A stretch of 5,742 nucleotides of DNA from an uncultured Selenomonadales bacterium (GTDB taxonomy: Bacteria; Bacillota_C; Negativicutes; Selenomonadales; Selenomonadaceae). The notes beneath the pieces are model-generated. The model saw nothing but the letters and a program-made list of their open reading frames with translations. It did not search any database and was not told the DNA's origin. The position numbers were made by a program, and so were the translations under genes. Below, piece after piece: positions 1 through 5,742 of the stretch; within the stretch, counting starts at the first letter, position 1; every line of letters starts with the position of its first letter. The stretch is from NCBI GenBank assembly GCA_937916025.1, contig CALGGX010000239.1, positions 1-5,742 of the forward strand, written 5' to 3'.

Positions 1-1029
1 GAGCCGTTGCAAATTGACGGACGCCGCGAGTTCGTCGATCGAATTTTCGACATCGATCGGCGAAGTGAGCTCCCACGCTTCAAGTTGCCGCTCGAAAACT
101 TCAATCGCTTCTTCAGAAGACGAGACTCCCATTGCCGAAGCGATCTCGGAAAAGATTTTCAGCAAATCCTCTCGGCGATTTTCGATTGCAAAGTCGAGCA
201 TGAATTTCCAGAGCTCGACGAGACAACGGGCGACGGCATGTCCGTGCGCGAGTCCGAATTTTTTCGTCAAACTGTAGCACATTGCATGCCCCGCCGTCGT
301 TTTTGAAATGTTGATCGCGCGTCCGGCGAGATTTGCGGCGTAGAGAATGTATGCGCAGCACTGAAGCTCGGGATCGGCGTCAATGTAGGCGTTTTTGTTT
401 GCAACGAGCAGTCGAATTGCCTCGCGCGCGTAAAATCTGCTTTCGGCGGTTGCCTTCACCGACCACGACGACTCGACCGCATGGCAGAATGCATCGAGCA
501 ACGTTGCCTTCTTCTGATACAACGGCAGTTTCATCAACGCGTCCGCATCGAAAAAAACGGCGTTCGGCAATGCGCTTGCATCGTCAATCGAATACTTCTT
601 GTTTTGATAATAAATGACGGCGAATTGAGTCGATTCGGAGCCGGAACCGCCCGTCGTCGGCGCGGCGAGGAACGGAATGTCGTTCGGAACAATTTTCTGC
701 CCGATATAATCCGTGCTCGAGTCCATGTTTGAAAAAAGTTTGATGCATTTTGCCGTGTCGATTGCCGAACCGCCGCCGACCGCCGCAATCGCCTCGCAAT
801 TTTCGTCATTGAAAACACTGACGCCGCGCTCGATTGATTCATACTCGGGATTCGGCGTGAAGTCCGTGAACTCGATTATGTCAAGCCGTTTCGCGAGATT
901 TTTGAAGTATTCGCCGAGTTTCAAACGTTCCATCGAACGCCCGTGCACGAGCATGATTTTGCGCCCTTCGAGCGTCGAAAAAAAATCGTCGAGTTGAGAA
1001 TACGACATCAAAAATTTTTGCCGGTTCAT
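1..1029 (-). CDS. Iron-containing alcohol dehydrogenase, probable phosphonoacetaldehyde reductase (partial, C-terminus off window)
   Basis: Reading leftward from an ATG at 1029-1027, the frame stays open for 343 codons and runs off the window at base 1, so perhaps the last 20-40 residues are missing. Group III (iron-dependent) alcohol dehydrogenase hallmarks are all present: GGGSAIDTAK at residues 85-94 (nucleotide binding), TTGGSGSE at 125-132, and the expected metal ligands D179 and H183 in DAFCHAVES, H248 in AGHAM and H262 in LAHGHA. The family includes FomC and PhpC, which reduce phosphonoacetaldehyde to 2-hydroxyethylphosphonate with NAD(P)H. Its place 4 bases downstream of a PEP mutase gene is the main reason for that substrate call; the fold alone would also fit other short aldehydes. 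The cytoplasm is its expected location, since no signal peptide is seen. A GAGGAGG site inside the end of the upstream gene supports the start and translational coupling. Family call is firm; substrate is inferred. Confidence 0.85.
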   Translation of the reverse strand, partial: MNRQKFLMSYSQLDDFFSTLEGRKIMLVHGRSMERLKLGEYFKNLAKRLDIIEFTDFTPNPEYESIERGVSVFNDENCEAIAAVGGGSAIDTAKCIKLFSNMDSSTDYIGQKIVPNDIPFLAAPTTGGSGSESTQFAVIYYQNKKYSIDDASALPNAVFFDADALMKLPLYQKKATLLDAFCHAVESSWSVKATAESRFYAREAIRLLVANKNAYIDADPELQCCAYILYAANLAGRAINISKTTAGHAMCYSLTKKFGLAHGHAVARCLVELWKFMLDFAIENRREDLLKIFSEIASAMGVSSSEEAIEVFERQLEAWELTSPIDVENSIDELAASVNLQRL

Positions 1030-1033
1030 TGCG

Positions 1034-3043
1034 TCAATCCTCCTCGGGTATCAGGCGAATGATCTCTTTGAACGGCATGCAGAGATTGTCGCACTCGAGC
1101 GCGCGATGATGCGTCAAAATCGATTCCGCCACCGCCTTCATTGCAGGGAAAGCGGCTCGCATCAGCTGATTGGCATAAATCACGATGTTTGCGCCGCGCG
1201 CTTTGAATTCTTCCTCCCGCACGGAGTTGAATGAGGTCGGCACCAGCACAATCGGCGTATAAGTATTTTCCGCGCGGAAGGCGTCGATGAACTCAAAAAT
1301 CTCGTCCGGCGATTTCTTTCGGCTGTGGATCATGATCGCATCGGCACCGGCATCGACATATGCGCGCGCGCGATTGAGTGCATCTTCCATGCCGCGTTCG
1401 AGAATCAAACTCTCGATCCGAGCGCAGATCATGAAATCCTTCGACTTTCGCGCGTGTTTGCCGACGGCAATTTTCTCGCAAAAGTTTTCGATCGAGTCTT
1501 GCGTTTGCCGAACTTCCGTGCCGAACAGCGAGTTCTTTTTCAATCCGACCTTGTCCTCGATGATGATCATCGACACTCCCATGCGCTCGAGCGTCCGCAC
1601 CGTGTAAACAAAATGTTCTTTCAAACCGCCCGTATCGCCGTCGAAAATGATCGGCTTCGTCGTCACTTCCATTATATCTTCGATTGTCCGAAGTCGCGAA
1701 GTCAAATCGACAAGCTCGATGTCGGGCTTGCCTTTTGCCGTCGAATCGCAAAGCGAACTCAGCCACATCGCGTCGAATTGCCGCCCTTGGCAATCTTGAT
1801 TGACAATCGTCTGCTCGGCGATCAATCCCGTCAAGCCGTTGTGAACTTCAATCGCCGTGAGCAAACCTTTGACGGCAAGCATTTTTTTCAAGAGCGAACG
1901 ACGCATGTCCGGCAATGAAAATTCCGTAAGCCGCCGCTTCTCGAGTGCATCGTATTTATCGCCGCGAGCGTACGGAAATTCAATCAACCGCCCGCCGTAA
2001 GATGCGAGTACTTCAACCGTTTCGTCGCGGAGCGGACGTTGAAATCCCGTCACCCAATCATCGCCATGCACAACGTATGTCGGGCGATATCTTTCGAGAT
2101 TTTCTCGCAAACTTACCGTTTTCTGCTCAACGACTTTGTAAACGCCGACGATCGTCTCCAAGAGAATTTTTCTCTCTTCAAACGGAAGCATCGGAAAGCG
2201 TTTGAAACTCGCCACCGCCTCATCCGACAACACGCCGATTATCAACCTCCCCAATCTTTCCGCGCGGCGAATCAAGTTGATGTGTCCGCTGTGGAGAATA
2301 TCGGTCGCGAAATTCATGTAAACGGTTCTGTTTTCAATCTCATTCAAACGCGAAGATACGACCGCCAAATCATTCGGATTGTCGATCTCATTGCAGAGCA
2401 TGTTGAAAACATCGAGCGGATACAATTTGCAATCGTCGGTGACTTCATTCAAAGCATTTTCGGCATAACATTTTCGCTCGCCGCGCTCGCAAAAGCGAAT
2501 GATGTTGTCGAGCCACACCTTCCAATCTCGGTGCAGAATTTTGTAGAGCGGTTGCGCCGCCATTGCGTCTTCAAAAAATTCGATGCCGACTTTCATGATC
2601 CGACCGTTTCGGATAACGGCTTTGAAGTCTTTTTTCGGCAGAGGCAATGTCGAGCTCACGACCATAACGCTGTTTTCCGATTCCATTACGCGATCGATCA
2701 CTTGATTTTCAAAAACGAGATCGCCGTGCATCAGCAAAATGTCGTCGTCGAGGAACTCGCGCGCGCAGTAAATCGAATAGATGTAATTCGTCTCGCGGAA
2801 GTCGGCATTGTTGACGAATTTTACATTGATCGGCAATTCGAGACTCTTGACGTAGCCGATCAAAATGTCTTCAAACGGTCCGATCGTAATGACGATGTCG
2901 GTGATCTCAAGCTCGACGAGCTGTCGGAGTTGTCGACTCAAAATCGTCTCGCGACTCGAAATTTCTGTCATGCATTTCGGTTGCTCGGCGGCAAGCACGC
3001 CCATTCGAGTTCCCAATCCGGAATTTAAAATTAACGCCTTCAA
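1034..3043 (-). CDS. pepM: Trifunctional phosphoenolpyruvate mutase with two N-terminal nucleotidyltransferase domains
   Basis: Three domains lie in a 669-residue protein, about 1.5 times the usual length of a PEP mutase with one cytidylyltransferase domain. Residues 1-232 form a LicC/PntC-like NTP transferase: SGLGTRMG at 8-15, PKCM at 22-25, metal-binding D108 in HGD, and EID at 219-221. Residues 240-375 form a glycerol-3-phosphate-cytidylyltransferase-type domain with the HxGH motif HSGH at 251-254 and VVHGDDW at 324-330; the usual RTxGISST motif is not recognisable. Residues about 390-650 are PEP mutase: EVHNGLTG at 399-406, DGDTGG at 468-473, the diagnostic EDK-x5-NS signature at 496-505, ARIES at 541-545 and IHSRKKSP at 572-579. 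The mutase makes phosphonopyruvate from PEP, the entry step of nearly all phosphonate synthesis. The middle domain plus mutase matches the layout of Fom1, which cytidylylates 2-hydroxyethylphosphonate. The start is placed at TTG (3043-3041) because of the ribosome binding site; a GTG at 3052-3050 in the same frame would add three residues. Confidence 0.93.
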   Translation of the reverse strand: MKALILNSGLGTRMGVLAAEQPKCMTEISSRETILSRQLRQLVELEITDIVITIGPFEDILIGYVKSLELPINVKFVNNADFRETNYIYSIYCAREFLDDDILLMHGDLVFENQVIDRVMESENSVMVVSSTLPLPKKDFKAVIRNGRIMKVGIEFFEDAMAAQPLYKILHRDWKVWLDNIIRFCERGERKCYAENALNEVTDDCKLYPLDVFNMLCNEIDNPNDLAVVSSRLNEIENRTVYMNFATDILHSGHINLIRRAERLGRLIIGVLSDEAVASFKRFPMLPFEERKILLETIVGVYKVVEQKTVSLRENLERYRPTYVVHGDDWVTGFQRPLRDETVEVLASYGGRLIEFPYARGDKYDALEKRRLTEFSLPDMRRSLLKKMLAVKGLLTAIEVHNGLTGLIAEQTIVNQDCQGRQFDAMWLSSLCDSTAKGKPDIELVDLTSRLRTIEDIMEVTTKPIIFDGDTGGLKEHFVYTVRTLERMGVSMIIIEDKVGLKKNSLFGTEVRQTQDSIENFCEKIAVGKHARKSKDFMICARIESLILERGMEDALNRARAYVDAGADAIMIHSRKKSPDEIFEFIDAFRAENTYTPIVLVPTSFNSVREEEFKARGANIVIYANQLMRAAFPAMKAVAESILTHHRALECDNLCMPFKEIIRLIPEED
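1039..1045 (-). promoter_or_regulatory. Ribosome binding site of the alcohol dehydrogenase gene
   Basis: On the minus strand this reads GAGGAGG, 9 bases before the ATG at 1029-1027. It lies inside the last codons of the PEP mutase gene, so the two genes are translated from one message. It fixes the dehydrogenase start at this ATG instead of the later in-frame ATG at codon 8. Confidence 0.75.
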
Positions 3044-3048
3044 ATATT

Positions 3049-3055
3049 TCACCTC
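3049..3055 (-). promoter_or_regulatory. Ribosome binding site that sets a TTG start for the PEP mutase gene
   Basis: The minus strand reads GAGGTGA, a 7-base match to the anti-Shine-Dalgarno complement, 5 bases before TTG at 3043-3041. The alternative GTG start (3052-3050) lies inside this motif and has only a T-run and no purine-rich site upstream of it. The TTG start also gives the N-terminus MKALILNSGLGTRMG, the usual form for this transferase family. Confidence 0.65.
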
Positions 3056-3090
3056 AAAAAAAAATTAAAATCCCGCCTGTTCATGGCAGA
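3056..3090 (-). terminator. Weak hairpin plus T-tract between phosphatase and PEP mutase genes (possible leaky terminator)
   Basis: On the minus strand, TCTGCC (3090-3085) can pair with GGCGGG (3077-3072) across a 7-base loop, giving six pairs of which two are G-U. An ATTTTAATTTTTTTTT tract (3071-3056) follows at once. This has the layout of a rho-independent terminator, but the stem is short and weak. It fills the only real intergenic gap in the operon, 10 bases after the phosphatase stop and directly before the mutase ribosome binding site. Partial termination or a simple unstructured leader are both possible; no promoter is recognisable in the gap. Confidence 0.35.
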
Positions 3091-3099
3091 TGCAGAAAA

Positions 3100-3684
3100 T
3101 TACAGTGCTTTCAACATTCGGCAGAGTGAAACGCCGTCGAATGCAATGAAATCCGCAATCGCAACCGCCGCGTCGATCGGACGATGAACTCCGCCGTATG
3201 CGATCGAAATATCCGCCGCCTTCATCATCGAAATGTCGTTAAAGCTCTCGCCGATTGCGATCACTCTGTCGGCACTTGTCCGCAATTTTTTTATTGCCGA
3301 ACTTTTGTCGAGCACAATCAATCGTCCTTTCGCGTCGAGCGTCGATGAAAATGTTTCACAGCCGAGTTTTACCGAGATCGGCGCGATCCAACAATCCAAA
3401 TTGCCGGTGACGAGCGCGCATTGCTCCCGATGCCCGCGAATGAATTTTTCAATCGCCGGATCGAGCGGAACTTTCGACATGATCTCGCAAATGCGTTCGA
3501 GCGGGATGCTTTTCAACATTCCGTGACGAAGTCGAAACGACTGCTCGAAAGGAATTTCGCCGACAAGAGTCGCGTCCGTCAATCGTTTCATTTCTTTTGA
3601 CAGTCCGAGTTCTCTCGCCAACAGCGGCAGTGTCTCGACCGTCGTCACGGTGCCGTCGAGATCAAAGGCAAATTTTTTTGTCAT
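3100..3684 (-). CDS. HAD-family phosphatase, SerB-like
   Basis: A 194-residue haloacid-dehalogenase-type phosphohydrolase with all four motifs: motif I DLDGT with nucleophile D8 and acid/base D10, motif II threonine T93 in LVTGN, motif III lysine K127 in DKSSAIKKL, and motif IV GESFNDISMM at 145-154 with D150. The stretch between motifs I and II is mainly helical in pattern, as in the small C1 cap of phosphoserine-phosphatase-like (subclass IB) enzymes. It should remove phosphate from a small phosphomonoester in the cytoplasm; the substrate cannot be read from the sequence. Its ATG overlaps the stop of the epimerase gene (ATGA, 3684-3681), so the two are probably translationally coupled and act in one pathway, perhaps dephosphorylating a sugar or polyol phosphate for the polymer. 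It lacks the neighbourhood logic of a serine-biosynthesis gene and does not resemble phosphonoacetaldehyde hydrolase (PhnX). Confidence 0.85.
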   Translation of the reverse strand: MTKKFAFDLDGTVTTVETLPLLARELGLSKEMKRLTDATLVGEIPFEQSFRLRHGMLKSIPLERICEIMSKVPLDPAIEKFIRGHREQCALVTGNLDCWIAPISVKLGCETFSSTLDAKGRLIVLDKSSAIKKLRTSADRVIAIGESFNDISMMKAADISIAYGGVHRPIDAAVAIADFIAFDGVSLCRMLKAL

Positions 3685-4739
3685 GCAATCTCGCGGAGAA
3701 TTTCAATCGTCTTTTTCACGCCGGATTTGGTATCGTCAAAAGGCGTCCAGCCGAGCGCGCGGAGTTTTTCATTCGACATCACGCCCTTGACGACTTTCGA
3801 GAAGCCTGCCGATTGAACCGCGTCCGGAATTTCAAACACGACTTTGCGCCCGGAAATTTCGGCAATGTATTCGGCGATTTGCCGCAACGACATGATCTCG
3901 CTCGAGTCCGCCACGTTGTATGCGCCGCCGCATTCGCCGAGCAACAGGCAATACAACAATCCGCCGACCGCATCCGACGAGTAGCAATACGAGAATTGCG
4001 GCAAGCCTTCGCTCTTCAAAACAATGTCCTCTCGCTTGACGCCATTCATTATGAATTGCGACATGGCTTTGGAATCGTCGAGCCGCATCGTCGAGCCGTA
4101 GCAGCGACTCAAACGCGGAATCACGACGTCCATGCCGAATTTCGAGATATAAGCATTGCAGAGAGTTTCGCCGGCGCGTTTGCCCTCGGGATAGCCCGCG
4201 CGGAGCGTATTGCAATCTATATAACCGCAATATTTTTCGTCAAAGACGTCGTCGCCGCGCGCCTGCCCGTAAATCTCGACGCTCGAAACGAACACGAAGC
4301 GATCGAGCTCCGAACGCCGTCCGAGCTCGAGCAGATTGTAAGTGCCGAGAATGTTTGACATGATCGAACCGACGGGATCGGTCGCGTACTGCACCGGGTG
4401 AGTGTTGCTCGCCGCATGAATGATGTAATCGAATTTCCGATCGAGCAACTCGTCGACATTGATCGCATTCACGTCGAGCGGCAGAAACTCGAAATTTTCA
4501 TTGCCGAAGTATTCTCCGAATCTCTCTTTTGCCGATTGGATTTTGCGTCCGGCGGCGAAAATTTTTGCGCCGAGATCGGAATCGAGATTTTTTTTCATCA
4601 GAACGTCGACGAGCGTCGTGCCGATCATTCCCGTCGCGCCCGTCAACAGAATTTTTTTGCCGCCGAGCTTTTCCCACGGCAGATCAAGTGCCGCAATTCG
4701 CTCGACATCTTCAACGTATTGCCGATTGCCGATATACAT
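3681..4739 (-). CDS. NAD-dependent epimerase/dehydratase (extended SDR, nucleotide-sugar type)
   Basis: A 352-residue extended short-chain dehydrogenase/reductase, full length for the nucleotide-sugar epimerase/dehydratase group. The Rossmann motif GATGMIG is at residues 34-40, preceded by about 28 extra N-terminal residues. HAAS at 108-111, SSVEIYG at 152-158 with the catalytic serine region, and the YxxxK pair Y183/K187 in YPEGK complete the active site. FSYCYSSDAVGG at 249-260 is the usual substrate-binding region. Such enzymes oxidise and then epimerise, dehydrate or decarboxylate an NDP-sugar in the cytoplasm; which product is made here cannot be told. ATG at 4739-4737 follows a GAGGT site (4750-4746) with 6-base spacing, and that site overlaps the stop of the cytidylyltransferase gene. 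The 3' end overlaps the phosphatase gene by 4 bases. Its position directly after a polyol-phosphate-type cytidylyltransferase recalls the cytidylyltransferase plus SDR pairs that make CDP-ribitol, but those SDRs are of a different (classical) type. Confidence 0.9.
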   Translation of the reverse strand: MYIGNRQYVEDVERIAALDLPWEKLGGKKILLTGATGMIGTTLVDVLMKKNLDSDLGAKIFAAGRKIQSAKERFGEYFGNENFEFLPLDVNAINVDELLDRKFDYIIHAASNTHPVQYATDPVGSIMSNILGTYNLLELGRRSELDRFVFVSSVEIYGQARGDDVFDEKYCGYIDCNTLRAGYPEGKRAGETLCNAYISKFGMDVVIPRLSRCYGSTMRLDDSKAMSQFIMNGVKREDIVLKSEGLPQFSYCYSSDAVGGLLYCLLLGECGGAYNVADSSEIMSLRQIAEYIAEISGRKVVFEIPDAVQSAGFSKVVKGVMSNEKLRALGWTPFDDTKSGVKKTIEILREIA

Positions 4740-4748
4740 GCAAATACC

Positions 4749-5468
4749 TCACTTCAACCATGAATCGCGCTTGAGACTCAAAAACGCTTTGAACAATTCA
4801 ATGTCCTCGACCGTCGTAATTTTGATGTTGCGCTCGGAGCCGGCGGCGAAGTAAAGCGTCTCGCCGAGATCGACCATCATCGTGTTCGTGTATGACGAGC
4901 CGTAAATGCCGATTTCTTTTTCAAACGCCGTTTTGTACGCCCAATGCAATTTGCCGAATTTGTACGCTTGCGGAGTCTGCACCCGACGAAGTGTCTCGCG
5001 CGGAACATATTCATTGGTGCAAATATCGTCCTTGCGTTTGAATATCTGCTCGTTATACGGCAATGAAGTGACGCCGTTGCCATGTTTTTGGCATGTCGCG
5101 ATCACATCCGAAAGAACGGCTTCTTCAATCAGCGGGCGAATGCCGTCGTGAATGATGACGATGTCGTCTTCGGAGCAAATGTCTTCGAGCGCGAAAACGC
5201 CGTTGCGCAGAGACTCCTGCACGGAATTTCCGCCGTTGACAATTTTTTTGAGCTTCGTGATGTCGTATTGCCGGGCGTAAGCGCGAAGAATGTCTTGCCA
5301 ACCGTCGAGGCAAACGACGACGATGCCGTCAACCTCCGGATGCTTCTGAAAGTTCTCGAGCGTGTAGATGACGATCGGTTTGTCATACACGTTGATGAAT
5401 TGCTTCGGAATGTCCTGACGTGTGCGCTGACCTTTGCCTGCCGCCACAACCAATGCTGTCGTTCCCAT
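4749..5468 (-). CDS. IspD/TarI-family cytidylyltransferase
   Basis: A 239-residue protein, the normal length for IspD or TarI. The CTP-binding start VVAAGKGQRTRQDIPKQF covers residues 7-24 with K22. GGNSVQESLRNG is at 79-90, the metal-binding aspartate is D108 in HDGIRPL (106-112), RRVQTPQ is at 161-167, and NIKITTVEDIELF at 214-226 carries K216 where IspD has its substrate lysine. IspD makes CDP-methylerythritol for isoprenoids; TarI makes CDP-ribitol for wall teichoic acid. Here the TDD-type substrate motif is replaced by TNTMMVDLG (194-202) and HDAARP/HDAVRP by HDGIRP, so the substrate may be another polyol phosphate. The setting beside envelope-polymer genes favours a CDP-activated polymer precursor over a housekeeping isoprenoid role. 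ATG at 5468-5466 abuts the upstream stop (TGA-ATG) and follows GGAGGT (5480-5475) with 6-base spacing, so the start is secure. Confidence 0.88.
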   Translation of the reverse strand: MGTTALVVAAGKGQRTRQDIPKQFINVYDKPIVIYTLENFQKHPEVDGIVVVCLDGWQDILRAYARQYDITKLKKIVNGGNSVQESLRNGVFALEDICSEDDIVIIHDGIRPLIEEAVLSDVIATCQKHGNGVTSLPYNEQIFKRKDDICTNEYVPRETLRRVQTPQAYKFGKLHWAYKTAFEKEIGIYGSSYTNTMMVDLGETLYFAAGSERNIKITTVEDIELFKAFLSLKRDSWLK

Positions 5469-5742
5469 TCAATTACCTCCAAATTCCTGATTGATTGCAT
5501 GAAAAATATATTCCGAGGCGAGCATGCCGTTTCGTTTGACATAATTCAAATTCGCGTCAAAGAATTTCCGTCGAATGCCCGCCATCGAGTCGCGCTTTTT
5601 GATCAAAACTTCGTCGATGAATTTTGCGATCGCTTTGTGGTCTCTGCCGTCCGCACGGTAGAGCACCTTCATCAGCTCGCCGCCGATCTCGGTGAATTGT
5701 TGAGTGTCTCGCGTCAAAAACAGCAGCGGCTTGTGAGTGTAC
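5469..5742 (-). CDS. C-terminal end of a putative CDP-glycerol glycerophosphotransferase-family protein (partial)
   Basis: Ninety codons of an open frame enter from the right edge and end at TGA 5471-5469. The visible part begins YTHKPLLFLTRDTQQF and is then mostly charged helix, ending EYIFHAINQEFGGN. The KPLLFLTRDTQ strand-turn followed by a helical tail resembles the end of the GT-B type transferases of the TagB/TagF group, where a KP-[hydrophobic]-F segment follows the CDP-binding domain. The catalytic histidines and the CDP-binding residues would lie outside the window, so this assignment rests on a weak terminal pattern and on context beside a cytidylyltransferase. A glycosyltransferase of another family is possible. 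An internal TTG at 5717 is not a start, since coding continues upstream of it. The stop abuts the ATG of the next gene, showing a shared message. Confidence 0.5.
   Translation of the reverse strand, partial: YTHKPLLFLTRDTQQFTEIGGELMKVLYRADGRDHKAIAKFIDEVLIKKRDSMAGIRRKFFDANLNYVKRNGMLASEYIFHAINQEFGGN

Noticed and set aside
7..997. Several short plus- and minus-strand frames at the left end
   Set aside because: They overlap the unbroken 343-codon minus-strand dehydrogenase frame, whose metal-binding and nucleotide-binding motifs are all in order.
1..1029. Dehydrogenase as TarJ-type ribitol-phosphate dehydrogenase
   Set aside because: TarJ is a zinc-type medium-chain dehydrogenase; this protein has the iron-type GGGSAIDTAK, TTGGSGSE and D/H/H/H ligand set.
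1325..1918. Plus-strand open frame of 197 codons inside the mutase region
   Set aside because: Antisense shadow of the PEP mutase domain, with low-complexity Arg/His-rich composition and no motif.
2039..3028. Long plus-strand open frame of 329 codons opposite the PEP mutase gene
   Set aside because: It lies wholly antisense to a gene with clear catalytic motifs, has no recognisable domain or ribosome binding site, and is explained by codon bias leaving the opposite strand free of stops.
3041..3099. Promoter in the gap upstream of the PEP mutase gene
   Set aside because: The A/T-rich tract is a T-run on the coding strand and no -35/-10 pair with proper spacing could be identified in about 50 bases.
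3100..3684. HAD protein as phosphonoacetaldehyde hydrolase (PhnX)
   Set aside because: Motifs match the SerB-like group, and no PhnX-type cap-domain active-site lysine pattern could be recognised. A degradative enzyme would also undo the inferred pathway.
3597..4358. Plus-strand open frame of 253 codons opposite the epimerase gene
   Set aside because: Antisense shadow: biased composition, no family pattern, and it crosses the junction of two genuine minus-strand genes.

Overview
The window is one tightly packed, leftward-reading (minus-strand) operon of six genes. The first and last are cut by the window edges. No tRNA, rRNA, CRISPR array or mobile element is visible. Gene order in the direction of transcription is: (1) the C-terminal end of a protein tentatively placed in the CDP-glycerol glycerophosphotransferase family (5742-5469); (2) an IspD/TarI-family cytidylyltransferase (5468-4749); (3) an extended-SDR NAD-dependent sugar epimerase/dehydratase (4739-3681); (4) a SerB-like HAD phosphatase (3684-3100); (5) a three-domain phosphoenolpyruvate mutase carrying two different nucleotidyltransferase domains (3043-1034); (6) an iron-containing alcohol dehydrogenase of the phosphonoacetaldehyde-reductase type (1029 to beyond base 1). 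Junctions are a direct TGA-ATG abutment, a 9-base gap, a 4-base ATGA overlap, one gap of about 50 bases holding a weak hairpin plus T-tract, and a 4-base gap.

Together the genes read as a surface-polymer locus that makes a phosphonate and loads it onto a cell-envelope glycan or teichoic-acid-like polymer. The PEP mutase domain, with its complete EDK-x5-NS signature, would convert PEP to phosphonopyruvate. A phosphonopyruvate decarboxylase, not seen here and possibly just past base 1, would give phosphonoacetaldehyde. The iron-dependent dehydrogenase would reduce that to 2-hydroxyethylphosphonate (HEP). The middle domain of the mutase protein resembles the glycerol-3-phosphate-cytidylyltransferase-type domain fused to PEP mutase in Fom1 of fosfomycin synthesis, which makes cytidylyl-HEP. 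The extra N-terminal LicC/PntC-like domain and the separate IspD-like enzyme add two more nucleotide-activation modules. The dehydrogenase makes HEP a more likely product than 2-aminoethylphosphonate, but this is inference and the missing flanks could change it.

The organism is bacterial, with mixed base composition (GC-rich third positions alternating with A/T runs), strong GGAGG-type ribosome binding sites, and TTG or GTG start use. The polymer-type genes and Shine-Dalgarno strength suggest an anaerobic Bacillota-like bacterium, perhaps Negativicutes. This is a low-confidence guess from sequence style, not from a marker gene. There is no stretch over 300 bases without a gene.
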